Assembly: GCA_015179025.1 (NCBI GenBank) | Contig: WHUX01000163.1 | Location: 1-64,000 of the forward strand | Source: Terfezia claveryi | Taxonomy: Eukaryota > Ascomycota > Pezizomycetes > Pezizales > Pezizaceae | Direction of reading: 5' to 3' | Length of the DNA: 64,000 bases | Part shown: positions 1 through 10,515 of the stretch, one piece after another | Numbering within the stretch: position 1 is the stretch's first letter | Layout: the number at the start of each line of letters is the position of its first letter | The notes under the pieces: model-generated | What the model saw: only the letters and a program-made list of their open reading frames with translations | Databases searched by the model: none | Told to the model about the DNA's origin: nothing | Translations under genes and position numbers: made by a program

Positions 1-282
1 GGGAGTTTTGAGCTTTGATGTGGGTATGGAGAATTTACTGACAAAGGCCTGGTCAACGAATGCAATTCCTGAAGCTCCGCAATCTATGAGGGCTGACGTG
101 GTGATTGTTCTATCATTGATATTGAGGGAGATAGATACAACAAAATGTTTACTGAACAAGCGAGATTCGTCAACAACAGAAGAAGCGGAAGAAACAGAAA
201 ATGCAGACAAAGACAAAGATAGATGGCCTGTAGCAGGTCCCTTGCTAGTGTCAGTAACTAGGCAAGGGACAGAGCTTTTCCC
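1..282 (-). pseudogene. pol: G1 pol start: retropepsin-like aspartic protease (partial)
   Basis: Read in the -1 frame relative to gag, the frame is open from the GGGAAAA heptamer to the window edge. It contains [12 protein letters not shown], the D-[ST/C]-G-A active-site signature of retropepsins with Cys in the second position. The same DCGAS motif is found in G2 (about 20665). The remainder of pol lies outside the window, so its integrity is unknown. Confidence 0.75.
237..282 (-). promoter_or_regulatory. Predicted -1 ribosomal frameshift site (G1 gag/pol)
   Basis: On the minus strand the heptamer GGGAAAA (276-282) sits in gag phase as G GGA AAA, fitting the X XXY YYZ rule. Five nt later come GTCCCTTGC (262-270) and, after a 16-nt loop, GCAAGGGAC (237-245), a perfect 9-bp stem enclosing the gag stop. 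The pol frame is exactly -1. The same arrangement is present in G2 and G7. Confidence 0.7.
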
Positions 283-1316
283 GACTCGTCAAGCTCCTTA
301 ATCCTGGGCACTGGGGTATCAGAGATAGCGTGGATGGCGAGGGAGCGATTCTTTCGAAGGGGGCAAGCCGCAATAAAGTGGTCGGCCTTCCCACAGGCTA
401 TGTATAGCCCATTATTCCGGTGGTGTTCCCTCTCTTCTTGGGTCAGGCGGGGTCTGCCTGATGATAAACCCATGGGGGTAGGCCCTCCTGCCACCAATGA
501 TGGGTGTGCTGGTTGATTGGCGGGGGTAGGGGCCTGAGCTGCTTTGGTGGCATAGTGTTGCTGGGGTGGTGGGAGACGGAGTGCTGGCCTGAATGGGGGG
601 CGGTTGCAGAGCCGGGATATCCGCTGTTCCACCCGGAAAGCCTAGTCAATCAATTCGTCCAGACTCTTGATCTCTGGGAGGATGACCATGGCTTGTTAGG
701 GGTCGTCATTCAGTCCCTTCTGGAACTGCTTGAGCTTTGACTGGTCGTTCCACAATACTTCTGCTGCCAGCCTGGAGAACTCTGCCACATATGTGGACAG
801 ATCCGAATTGCATTGTTTCAGGGCTCGGAGGGCTCGGCTAGCCGTGCCCATGGCATTGGGGTCCCCAAAAGCCCTGTTTAGAATAGCGAAGAGTACCGGG
901 ATGCCGTCCAGCTTAATCCCAGTGTCAAGGACATATGGCTGGATTTGATCTACTGCCTTACCCTCCAGCAGGACAAAGACATAAGCCAATCGGTGTTGCT
1001 CGGATGGGAATCTGGCTGAGTCTCCATTGAGTTTGAGGTTTACTGAGTTCTTCCAGGCTCGGAGGCGAGCCCTATCCCCATTGAATTTGGGAGGGGTTGG
1101 AATACTTTTGGTTTTGGCGGTTGGTGCGGAGGGTGGGGTTGTCGACATAGCAGCCATAGTGCGGTTGAAGGTCTGGATCATGGTTAGCTCGTTGGCTAGA
1201 GTGATGGTGGCAGTGTCGAGGTCGTTTTGGAGTACTGTGATTTCTTCCTCGGCGGATCTTAGTTTTCGTTCAGCCATGGCCAAGCTATTGCCGAGTTCGG
1301 CCCCGATGGTATTCAT
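258..1316 (-). pseudogene. gag: G1 Gag polyprotein, one internal stop
   Basis: Gag packages the element RNA. One reading frame runs from ATG at 1316 to TAG at 258-260 (353 codons) with a single TAA at 696-698. Visible parts: an N-terminal coiled-coil-like stretch (residues about 1-65), the retrotransposon gag core with the marker FNGDRARLRAWKNSVNLKLN, then LLEGKAVDQIQPYVLDTGIK and STYVAEFSRLAAEV, and a C-terminal CCHC-type knuckle (CGKADHFIAAC). Copies G2, G4 and G7 show the same family. The sense codon in G2 at the internal stop is in an aligned IQQAM context, so the TAA is a late point change. Pol lies in the -1 frame past the gag stop. Confidence 0.85.
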
Positions 1317-1469
1317 GGCCTCGAAGATATCGATGATCTCTCAACAATAGGCATTCAATTCATTCGGGCCTGAGAGTATAGGGGAGTTCCTCCAGGTTTG
1401 AAACCTGACAGTGGGTGGAGGGGTTCCGGACATGACAGCGTACTAGTTGGTCGAGAAGATCCAATATAG

Positions 1470-1972
1470 TGTAACAGGGGCTCAGGAGACAAGGCGACCA
1501 AGAGGTATGCCAGAGCAAGAGCAAGGCTAGGATAACACACACGTAGGAACGCTACGTATTTGACTACGGGAGGGGCTAGGACGGAGGAAATAGCAAGAGG
1601 CAAGAGAGGCAGAGGGCAAGGGGCACGAGACACGCGGAGGCAGTTGCTGCGTGTGTCAGAGGGGGGGGGGGGCAGCTGTGCTGCAGAGCTGTTCACGAGA
1701 CAAGGGGGTACACAAGGGAGGTGCACAAGCGTTAGGAGAGGCAAGGTCCTGTATTGGATATTCAAGATATTGGATAGGGATCCAATGAGAGGGCGGAGAG
1801 AGCAAGCTATATATACAGGCTTCCTTCCTGGCCAAGGCCACCAGAAGGAATAAGGTTCCCGAGACCCCTTATCTTGGGAACAGAGATAACAGCGATATCA
1901 ATCAACAATAACGAGAGTCAGATGGAATCCCGTCTGACTCTCAAACCCGGCTAGGAAAGGATGGTTGTAACA
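1470..1972 (-). repeat. 5' LTR of G1
   Basis: A 503-bp repeat with TG...CA ends: read on the minus strand it starts TGTTACAACC and ends CTGTTACA. It aligns throughout with the 3' LTR at 12911-13406, including a TATATATA promoter-like box and a hairpin about 30 nt from the start (stems GAGAGTCAGA and TCTGACTCTC, within 1917-1943). The leader that follows (TTGGATCTTCTCGACCAACT) is conserved after the LTRs of G2 and G7 and should hold the primer-binding site. I cannot name the primer tRNA. Confidence 0.85.
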
Positions 1973-2631
1973 CATAGCCTGTAGGAAAGCCGACCACTTT
2001 ATTGTGGCTTGTCCCCTTTAAAAGAATCACTATCTTACCATCTATGCTATCTCCAACACTCCAGAACCCAGGATTGTAGAGGTGGATAAGTCGGGAAAAG
2101 CCCTGTCCCTTACCTAGTTACTGATACTAGCAAGAGACCTGCTCAGTGCTATTTATCTTTGTCTGCATTTTCTTTGCCTACACCTATATCTGTTAATAAG
2201 TCTCTTCAGTTTGGTGTGCATTTTGTCATACCTATGACTATCAAATTTGATAATAAAATAGTGGCTACATTAGCTCTCATAAATTGTAGTATATTAGGAA
2301 TTACATTCATCGATCAGATTTTTGTCAGTAACAATTCTTTACCAATCTCCAAGCTTGAGACCCTCCACCTCCTCGATATTATTGATAGCTGTTCTAGCTC
2401 ATCCTGGGCTATCACTAACCTTACCTGTTCATCTAATGCTATTGGTGATTACTCAGAAGATCTCCCAATATTTGTAACCTAGCTAAAATATCTAATTGTC
2501 CTTAGGATCTCCTCCCTCAGAATACATAATATATCAGTTAGCTTCGGCTCTTATACCTTATGATTTAATAGCCCTTATTGTAAAAAATACTATGGAGATC
2601 TAAAGGCCACTATTACTGGTCTGTACACATT
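1973..2631 (+). pseudogene. Decayed chromovirus G6: gag knuckle and protease remnant
   Basis: Plus-strand sequence of the same family as G2, with many G:C to A:T changes. It begins inside the gag zinc knuckle (homologous to 20380-20440), keeps the gag stop and a GGGAAAA heptamer (near 2093), and continues into protease. An open stretch at 2159-2482 matches G2 protease, but the active-site DCGAS has become NCSIL, so the enzyme is dead. It is broken on the left by G1 and on the right by element H1 at 2632. Confidence 0.8.
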
Positions 2632-4740
2632 CATCAGCAAAAATAACATCAATTTGTCTTTTTGACATTGTCTGCATTGCTAATGCTTAGCTGTGCAAAT
2701 CCTTCTTATATGCGTTACCAACTACATTGCGCGCACATTCTCATTTTTCTTTATAAGTTGGCTCAACGTTGTTCCCAACGCCACTCTTTCATGCAATTTG
2801 TTCCTAACGAGTTCTCTCTGCATATCATGTCCATTGTCCACACTCTTAAGTATTCCTGACCCTTTAGCTATGTACTACTAATACCTCATCTACTAGAACT
2901 ACTACAATTCTATCGGACCACTACAATCCTATCGGAGCACTACAATCTAGTCATTACTGACCGAATCCAGTCTATTACCGACCGAATCCAGTCTATCACT
3001 GACTGAATCCAGTCTATTACTGACTGAATCCAGTCTATGTTCATGTTTACCACATACAGCTATTTCCTCCACCATACTAGGTGGTGCCCATGCCTGGAGG
3101 AGCTCAAACCCGACACCACAGGGATTATTCCAACACCAGCTATGAGCTGATTGTTAGACAGCGGGGGCTGGTCCTCAGATAGCGGGAACTGGTTCTGAGA
3201 CAGCAGGAACTGGTTCTGAGACCGCAGGAACTGGATTGGACATTAGGGGGCTTGCGAGAATAGGGGGCGTGCGGGTACCCTACTTCAAAAGTGTGGCCGC
3301 CTGGGACTTAGAGTTTTTTTCCTGTCATTGCTTCAGAATACCGGTATACACTGATTTCTCTACTTATTTGCACCACTGTACGGAGGTTGTGTGCTCGCTC
3401 ATTTTCTTGCACATTTTCTTGCTCATTTTGTCGCTCATTTTCTTGCTCATTTGCGCGCTGAATTCTAGGCTGATTTGCTCGCTCGATTCCAGGCTGATTT
3501 GCTTGCTCGATTGCCGGCTGATTTGCTCGCTCGATTCCAAGCTGATTTGCTCGCTCAATTCTAGGCTGATTTGCTCGCTCAATTCTAGGCTGATTTGCTC
3601 GCTCGATTCCAGGCTGATTTGCTTGCTCGATTGCCGGCTGATTTGCTCGCTCGATTCCAAGCTGATTTGCTCGCTCAATTCTAGGCTGATTTGCTCGCTC
3701 GATTCCCGACTGATTTGCTCGCTCAATTCTAGGCTGATTTGCTCGCTCGATTCCAAGCTGATTTGCTCGCTCAATTCTAGGCTGATTTGCTCGCTCAATT
3801 CTAGGCTGATTTGGTCGCTCGATTCCAAGCTGATTTGCTCGCTCAATTCTAGGCTGATTTGCTCGCTTGATTCCCGGCTGATTTGCTCGCTCAATTCTAG
3901 GCTGATTTGCTCGCTCAATTCTAGGCTGATTTGCTCGCTCGATTCCAGGCTGATTTGCTCGCTCGATTCCAGGCTGATTTGCTCGCACGATTCTAGGCTG
4001 ATTTGGGCGGTGGAAACCAGGCTGATTTGGACGGTGGATTCCAGGCTGATTTGCACGGTCGGATACATGGGCTATTTGCACTCTGATTTCTAGGGCTATT
4101 TGGACGCTGACTTCTAGGCTATTTGGACGCTGATTTCCAGGGCTATTTGCACGCAGATATATGAGCTATTTGCACGCTGATTTCTAGGGCTATTTGCACG
4201 CGGGTATATGGGCTATTTGCACGCTGATTTCTAGAGCTATTTGCACGGTCGGATATATGGGCTATTTGCACGGTGATTTTAGGGGTGCGATCATAGTTGT
4301 TTATTTAGCTAGATTTAGATATTATCATAAGAATCAAGACATTTTTGGAAATGCATAAAATGCAGGTGCGAGAGTAAAAAAGTGCAGTGTCAATGACAAC
4401 AGTTAGGAGGGGGTATTGTGCCTTCAGATGGTTACAGGTAATGAGCTTGCAATCACAACGTGAGGAGGAACTAGTCTGCCTTTTGAAGGTCACAAGTAAT
4501 AGGCTCGTAATCATAGTGTTGAGTTGAGTGAAAGCGTGTTGGAAGCGGATGTGTGAAGAGGAAGACATTGGGAATGGGGCACACAACGTCTGATTGCATA
4601 TTGTAAGAGTGCAAGACGAGATTGAATTGTAAGTATCAGCGTTGTAGGGAGTGCATTATGTGAGAGAGATCTTGTTGTAACGCAGAGTTTTGCGTTGTGT
4701 GCACGCCGTGCACACAACCCAAGCTAAAATCTTTCTGATG
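2632..4740. mobile_element. CATCAG-type non-autonomous element H1
   Basis: A 2109-bp insertion within G6. Its ends are CATCAGCAAAAATAAC and, inverted, CATCAGAAAGATTTTAGC. The flanks read ACATT before and TTGCTG after. Comparison with the uninterrupted G2 site (near 21010) implies a 2-bp duplication, TT. A second copy, H2, lies at 30561-32376 in G7. No transposase is encoded. The middle is a 24-bp minisatellite followed by a related 'gggctatttgcacgc' repeat to about 4280. Superfamily not recognised. Confidence 0.75.
3450..4057 (+). repeat. 24-bp minisatellite in H1
   Basis: About 25 copies of a 24-bp unit resembling GCTGATTTGCTCGCTCGATT plus four variable bases. Because 24 is a multiple of three and the unit has few stops, several frames stay open on both strands, for example a 285-codon frame at 3236-4093 giving the octad LICSLDSR. 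I treat these frames as a by-product. The same unit fills element C (36747-37648) although C has different ends. Confidence 0.9.
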
Positions 4741-4917
4741 TTGCTGCCCCCAATTATCCACCCAACCCAGATAGTATACCAGCTCGTATACATCAATACT
4801 GCCCACTCTCCTATTCCTGTTCCCCCTGTTCCCCTATTCCCCCCGTTCCCCCTATTCCCCTTGTTCTCCCTGTTCACTCTCTCCCAAAGCCCTTGAATAT
4901 TAGCTTTATCGAGGCAG
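4741..4917 (+). pseudogene. G6 continued: Pro-rich linker before RT
   Basis: Resumes the G6 sequence after H1. It matches 21015-21235 of G2, the linker between protease and RT with repeated cccgttcccc units, up to the conserved 'gaatattagcttta' stretch. It ends at the 5' LTR of R2, which appears to have inserted here. No matching target duplication is visible on the far side of R2, so the region has been rearranged since. Confidence 0.7.
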
Positions 4918-5402
4918 TGTCATGGGCTATGACATGAAACTTTGTCATGGACTTTGTTACAGATTCTGTCACGGAATCTGTCATAGATACTGTTACAGAA
5001 TCTGTTACGGATTATCACCTGTGATCACAAGCAATGGTTATTGCACTTTGAGAGTCAGACAGGGTTTAGTCCGAGTCTCAGATTAATGAGATATTATGTA
5101 TTACACGTATAATCTTCCTTACCTGTATAATTATATCATAGAGTGAACAGCTGTATAAATATGATGCTATAGTTGTATTCTTTGTTGCTCTTTACGCAAT
5201 ATCTTGTATATCGAGTCTTTTATACAAGTTGCCTTTTGTCCATAGTCTATGTCTATACTATTGTCTACCAAACCCACAACAATATATATAGTAACTTGAA
5301 ACTATACCATGCTAGTGTAGTATAGTTTGGCCATTATATATGCTCCTTAAAGTCACATTTATAGTCAATCATCTATGCTATAGCCTAGGCCATCATATTA
5401 CA
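4918..5402 (+). repeat. 5' LTR of R2
   Basis: 485 bp, TG...CA ends (TGTCATGGGC ... ATATTACA). Within the first 110 bp are imperfect tandem repeats of a 15-bp unit like 'attctgtcacggaat'. It shares the 'cttgtatatcgagtctttta' stretch and 'gtctatactattgtctac' with the 3' LTR and the solo LTR. The first bases form a short inverted repeat (TGTCAT / ATGACA). Confidence 0.8.
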
Positions 5403-5445
5403 TTGTATCCCTATACTCTATTGAGCATAACCTTGTCTCGGATTC

Positions 5446-6600
5446 TATGATTACTATATCTCAATCAACATAGGTCATTATTGAGTTACTGCTAGAGATC
5501 ATAGACCTACTTTTAAGATTGCGAGCAGAAGTAGACCTTGCTAATACTAATAATGATTACACTACTATTGTCCAAGAAACTATTACCCTTCTAGATCGAA
5601 TCATTAGCCTTCTAGACCGAAGCGCCAATGGTACATCACTACAAGCTTAAAATGCTAATTTATGTCAACAACTCAATAAATGACCCTATATGGCTTTGTA
5701 AGAAGCCAGATAACAAATAGAAATTTAGGAATCTGCTATTGAGGATCTATGAGCTCAACTACAAGACAATCGAGCTATTAGCACTACGTTAGCTAGAAAT
5801 TAACTAGAAGGAGTTCGAACTGAAAAAATTTCAAACACTGAAAAATTCACTAGTAAAGATTAAAACAAACTACATCTTTTCTTAATACAGCTGCATCTCA
5901 AAGCTGCTACATATGCCAATAAACAAACCAAGTTACGTCTTGCAGTTAACTCACTTTCTCAAGATACACTTGACCAAGTCATACTATATATCCAGGACAA
6001 TACTATCAATTTAACTGACTTAGAGGCTCTTGTTACAATTCTAGAAAATACATTTAGAGATCCCAATCCAATTGCGAATGCAGAATATAAGCTTTATAGT
6101 ATTATACAAGGTACTTGAGACTTTGCAATGTACTTTGTAGAATTTCAATGACATGCAGCCAAAACTACCTGGAATGATATAGCTAAGTTAGCTGCCCTAA
6201 AAAGAGGTCTTCCTTATCGATTACAACAAGATCTCTTAGCAGTATATCCTGAACCAACTATCTTTAATGATTTTGTTACTATATATCAATGCCTTAATAC
6301 TGGACAATGAGCCTTACAGTCACAGTTTGCTAATCACCTTATAACTTTCAATTCTAGTACTAACCTAACATCTCGTTCTATATCAAACCCTCCTATAGTA
6401 CCAACTGTTACTATATTTATAGAAACAGCAACACATATAGGACTAATGGACCTTTCAGCTACATGAAAGAAGATATCTCCAGAGGAACAAGCCAAATGCT
6501 TGGCAGAAGGCTATTGCTATTATTGTAGTAGATTAGGTTATAGAGTAAAGACTTGTCCTCAAACCCAACGTTATCCTATTCAGGTAGCATAAGCTACTAT
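5446..6600 (+). pseudogene. R2 gag remnant
   Basis: No long open frame survives. By conceptual reading across stops there is a coiled-coil-like start with repeated leucine and glutamate codons (5500-5800), a gag core (around 5880-6300, with 'ttgaccaagtcatactatatatccagg' similar in role to the DQIQPYV stretch of family 1), and a C-terminal knuckle at about 6510-6560 reading CYYCSRLGYRVKTCP. Most stops are TAA or TAG at positions expected for Gln or Trp, consistent with RIP-like decay. Confidence 0.6.
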
Positions 6601-6639
6601 ATATGAACCAACTCTACTAACACTAAAAAAATAGCCTCA

Positions 6640-7690
6640 CTTTAGCAGGATGGCGCTGATGTGAGGCCATTGAAATCTTTTCTCTGTATTTCCAGTTTAT
6701 TATTATGCCCCATATAAGAAGAATTGAAAAGGAAATCATCTTATAGTTACTTGTGAAATAAAAAATGATAATAACCTCATTCCTACACATGCACTCATAG
6801 ATTATAGAGACAAAGGGTATACATTTATAGATCAAGATTTCACAAACTATCACAAACTTCTACTATATAAACTAAGAGAACCTCAAATACTGGAAGTAAT
6901 CAACAGATGACCAATCAAATCTAGAATTATTACTCATATGGCAAAATTATAAATAACCATTGGGCAACACCAAGAACAACTATTCTTATTAGTTACTAAA
7001 CTTGGATATTACCCCTTAGTATTGGGAATACCTTGGCTTCGCTATCATGATGTCAGCATACAATTTATATGAAATACAATTACCTTTGATTCTGAATATT
7101 GTATATAATACTGCTGTCAAAAACCCTCATCAATTACTGGGATTTCTATACTGATTCCATAACAATCTCAAATTGCCATGATAGCTAGCTTTACATTCGG
7201 CAGACAAATCAAAAAAGGGAAAGGGATAGAACAACCCTTCCGTTTCACTATCTATGAGCTCCATCAAGCTCTCAAGCCAGCCAAATAGGAACTTTACAGG
7301 GAAGATAACAAAATAAAAGAACTCCTTCCTACAGAATACCACAAATATTTACCCCTCTTCAAGAAAGCTGTTGTAGAAGTACTTCCACCCCACCTACCCT
7401 ATGATCATAAAATTCCACTAAAAGAAGGATTTACACTTCTATTCGGACCTCTACATTCCCTATACAAACCAGAACTACAAGCCCTTAAAGAATGGATAGA
7501 TGGAAACCTCTCAAAAGCATTCATACACGCTTCATCATCACCTGCAGGAGCACCTATATTATTCATCAAGAAAAAAGATGGGTCATTGCACTTTTGTGTT
7601 GATTATCGAAGATTAAACGATAGTACTATTAAGAACCAATATTCATTGCCTTTAATATATGAAACACTCACTAGACTATCAAAAGCTTAT
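6640..7690 (+). pseudogene. R2 protease and N-terminal RT remnant
   Basis: A protease stretch around 6790-6840 reads ALIDYRDKGYTFIDQDF, homologous to the DCGAS region of family 1 but with the active-site Ser/Cys-Gly altered. RT begins about 7330 and is recognisable up to 7690: [28 protein letters not shown] and FCVDYRRLNDSTIKN are textbook gypsy RT motifs. The sequence stops abruptly at 7690, before the YxDD motif, where it is joined to element A1. Confidence 0.75.
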
Positions 7691-8590
7691 GTATTGTATT
7701 ACAATCCGGACGCAACTAGGGCCCCGCACTGCGTAGCAATACCTTCCTGACGCCATTGGGGCCCCGAAAGCCGTCCGGAGGCCATTGGGGCCTCGAAAGC
7801 CGTCCGGACGGTGGTTGACATAAGCTCAACGTCTGGATATCAGAGTTCATTGCCATCGCATCATCAACTCAATTGAGGTTGTTAACACTATAGGTTCCAT
7901 GTCTGGCATTTCTGAACCAAGGCCCCAAATCGCTCTCTTCTACAATGCACACCCGCTACCAGCTTGCATCTACGATGCTCTATCACCAGCCAGCTACGTA
8001 GCCGCTATTGCAGCCATTGAATATGCACGCAGCAGAAATATCCATTGTATTTGCTAATAATTATATACACAGAAGTATTGAGTATAAGATATATATATAG
8101 AACATGCATTCGCTGCTTCAATTGCCCTAACACTCGCTCTAATACTCACTCCAATACTCACTCTAATACTCGCTCCAATACTCGCTCTAATGCTCGCTCT
8201 AATACTCGCTCTAATACTCGCTCTAATACTTGCTCTAATACTCGCTCTAATGCTTGCCGTAATGTGCTGGGATATAGAGCGAAGGGAAAATGCGCGGGGA
8301 AGGGAGGTATATATACAGGAAAACCATAGTTGCCAAGGCCGACTGCTAAGGCCGACAATTTAGACTTTCCGAAGACAATGAGATAAGGGATAACAAGAGA
8401 AGTGGCAGGACAGTGATCAATGGCGCTCAGCCCCCTTTCGCCCGCGGGTGCCGTACTCTTCAATGCCTGGCCTGGTAATAGTCATATTGGGAAATCGTAG
8501 TCGTTGTATCGAGATATGTGCGTAGTTCACGCTTTGTGATATGTTTCGTAGGAATTCATGCATTCGCGGGCATATATATATATATATGTT
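7691..8590 (+). repeat. A1 left inverted arm
   Basis: Inverted partner of 9522-10515. From outside to inside it holds a GC-rich duplicated block ('gccgtccggacg' at 7765-7820), unique sequence, about a dozen copies of a 12-bp unit ACTCGCTCTAAT (8128-8272), an outward-pointing TATA-like module (8305-8345, minus strand) and the unit junction at 8560-8590. Confidence 0.8.
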
Positions 8591-9521
8591 CGAGAAACTC
8601 GTGCTTTTGGAGACATATAGAGAAACATGCATTCGCGGGCATATATATATATAATGTGCGAGAAACTCGTGCTTTGGGAGTCATATATATATATATGCGA
8701 GAAACTCGTGCTTTTGGAGACATATAGAGAAATGCATGCATTCGCGGGCATATATATATATATATGTGCGAGAAACTCGTGCTTTGGGAGTCACATATAT
8801 ATATATGTGAGAAACTCGTGCTTTTGGAGACATATAGAGAAATGCATACATTCGCGGGCATATATATATATATATGTGCGAGAAACTCGTGCTTTTGGAG
8901 ACATATATATATATATGCGAGAAACTCATGCTTTTGGAGACATATAGAGAAATGCATGCATTCGCAGGCATATATATATATATATGTGCGAGAAACTCGT
9001 GCTTTGGGAGTCATATATATATATATGCGAGAAACTCGTGCTTTTGGAGACATATAGAGAAATGCATATATTCGGGGGCATATATATATACATATGTGCG
9101 AGAAACTCGTGCTTTTGGAGACATATAGAGAAACATGCATTCGCGGGCATATATATATATATATGTGCGAGAAACTCGTGCTTTGGGAGTCATATATATA
9201 TATATGCGAGAAACTCGTGCTTTTGGAGACATATAGAGAAATGCATGCATTCGCGGGCATATATATATATATATGTGCGAGAAACTCGTGCTTTGGGAGT
9301 CATATATATATATATGCGAGAAACTCGTGCTTTTGGAGACATATAGAGAAATGCATACATTCGCGGGCATATATATATATATATGTGTGAGAAACTCGTG
9401 CTTTTGGAGACATATATATATATATGCGAGAAACTCGTGCTTTTGGAGACATATAGAGAAATGCATGCATTCGCGGGCATATATATATATATGTCTCCAA
9501 AAGCATGAGTTTCTCGCACAT
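8590..9521 (+). repeat. 110-bp palindromic tandem array of A1
   Basis: Roughly eight units with an exact 110-bp period (for instance GTGCGAGAAACTCG at 8764, 8874, 8984, 9094). Each unit holds two CGAGAAACTCG hairpins, ATGCATGCAT, TTCGCGG and two (AT)n runs, all self-complementary. Orientation flips at about 9491. Because 110 is not a multiple of three, all frames pass through the array. The many IYIY-rich open frames are artefacts of this. Confidence 0.9.
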
Positions 9522-10515
9522 ATATATATATATATGCCCGCGAATGCATGAATTCCTACAAAACATATCACAAAGCGTGAACTACGCACATATCTCGATA
9601 CAACGACTACGATTTCCCAATATGACTATTACCAGGCCAGGCATTGAAGAGTACGGCACCCGCGGGCGAAAGGGGGCTGAGCGCCATTGATCACTGTCTT
9701 GCCACTTCTCTTGTTATCCCTTATCTCATTGTCTTCGGAAAGTCTAAATTGTCGGCCTTAGCAGTCGGCCTTGGCAACTATGGTTTTCCTGTATATATAC
9801 CTCCCTTCCCCGCGCATTTTCCCTTCGTTCTATATCCCAGCACATTATGGCGAGCATTAGAGCAATTAATAGAGCGAGTATGAGAGCGAGTATTGGAGCG
9901 AGTATTAAGGCGAGTATTAGAGCGAGTATTAGGGCGAGTATTAGAGCGAGTATTAGGGCGAGTATTAGAGCGAGTATTGGAGCGAGTATTAGAGCATTGG
10001 AGTGAGTATTAGAGCGAGTATTACAGCGATTGCATGTTCTATATATATATCTATTGCTCAATACTTCTGTGTATATAATTATTAGCGAATACAATGGATA
10101 TTTCTGCTGCGTGCATATTCAATGGCCGCAATAGCGGCTACGTAGCTGGCTGGTGATAGAGCATCGTATTGCAAGCTGGTAGCGGGTGTGTATTGTAGAA
10201 GAGAGCGATTTGGGGCCCTGGTTCACCAACGCCAGACGTGGAACCTATAGCGTTGGGGACGAGCAGCCCATCTCATATTGCGTCCAAGAAGCAGTAGCAT
10301 ACTTCTGTTGCGTCCCAGGCGTGGGAGCACACATGTGTTGCGTCCTGGGCGCTGGTGCGCACGAGTGTTGCCGCCCGACGCTGGTGCGCACGAGTGTTGC
10401 GTCCCGACGCTGGTGCACCAAGCGTTTGGCGTCCTGATTGTAAGTTCCTGTCCCATGCGTCCTGTGCGTCCGACGCACAGGAAGACATATGACGCGAATA
10501 TTTTTTTTGCTGATG
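9522..10515 (-). repeat. A1 right inverted arm
   Basis: Inverted partner of the left arm. It contains GGCCTTGGC at 9767 and CCTGTATATATA at 9788, then the 12-bp repeats (9850-10030). Near the end, an extra about 30-bp tandem repeat ('gtgttgcgtcccgacgctggtgc' variants, 10270-10425) is expanded compared with A2, which has two copies. Confidence 0.8.
9847..10005 (+). CDS. Short ASIR-repeat open frame in A1 right arm
   Basis: ATG lies about 50 nt after a TATATATA box. The 52-codon frame reads MASIRAINRASM followed by tetrads ASIR, ASIG and ASIK, encoded by the 12-bp repeat, and ends at TGA where A2 has CGA. In the left arm the ATG is ACG. It is a basic, alternating-polarity repeat peptide of no known family. 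It may well be non-coding. Confidence 0.2.
   Translation: MASIRAINRASMRASIGASIKASIRASIRASIRASIRASIRASIGASIRALE

Larger units (their letters stand above)
1..1972 (-). mobile_element. Ty3/gypsy chromovirus G1, 5' part (cut by window edge)
   Basis: On the minus strand this reads LTR, leader, gag, then the start of pol, and runs off the window at base 1. It belongs to the same family as the full-length copy at 18783-24988. It abuts a decayed copy of the same family on the opposite strand at 1973, so it probably inserted into or next to that copy. Damage is light compared with its neighbours: one internal stop in gag and an intact protease motif. It is therefore a young insertion. Confidence 0.85.
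7691..10515. mobile_element. Large foldback element A1 (CATCAG type, left end lost)
   Basis: 2825 bp made of two long inverted arms (7691-about 8590 and about 9522-10515) around an array of 110-bp units. The right end reads ...TTTTTTTTGCTGATG (RC: CATCAGCAAAAAAAA). The left end corresponds to base 38130 of the complete copy A2, so about 93 bp of the left terminus are missing. Right of the element lies chromovirus G4 RT. No transposase frame is present. The arms are nearly identical to those of A2, which argues for recent activity. Confidence 0.75.

Noticed and set aside
3236..4093. 285-codon frame with LICSLDSR octads, and the 315-codon frame at 36749-37696
   Set aside because: A 24-bp repeat without stops keeps several frames open on both strands; copy numbers vary freely and the elements carry no sign of translation.
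9094..9130. TATATATA runs as promoters of individual array units
   Set aside because: They are part of the repeat unit itself and occur dozens of times; no specific gene follows.
8590..9521. CRISPR-like array
   Set aside because: Units are contiguous with no unique spacers, and the genome is eukaryotic.
8518..9690. Numerous open frames on both strands rich in IYIY, ARNSCFW and SKSTSFSH
   Set aside because: They are translations of the 110-bp palindromic array and occur in all frames; no codon bias or conserved start. Same for 38855-40464, 41997-42660 and 44695-45792.
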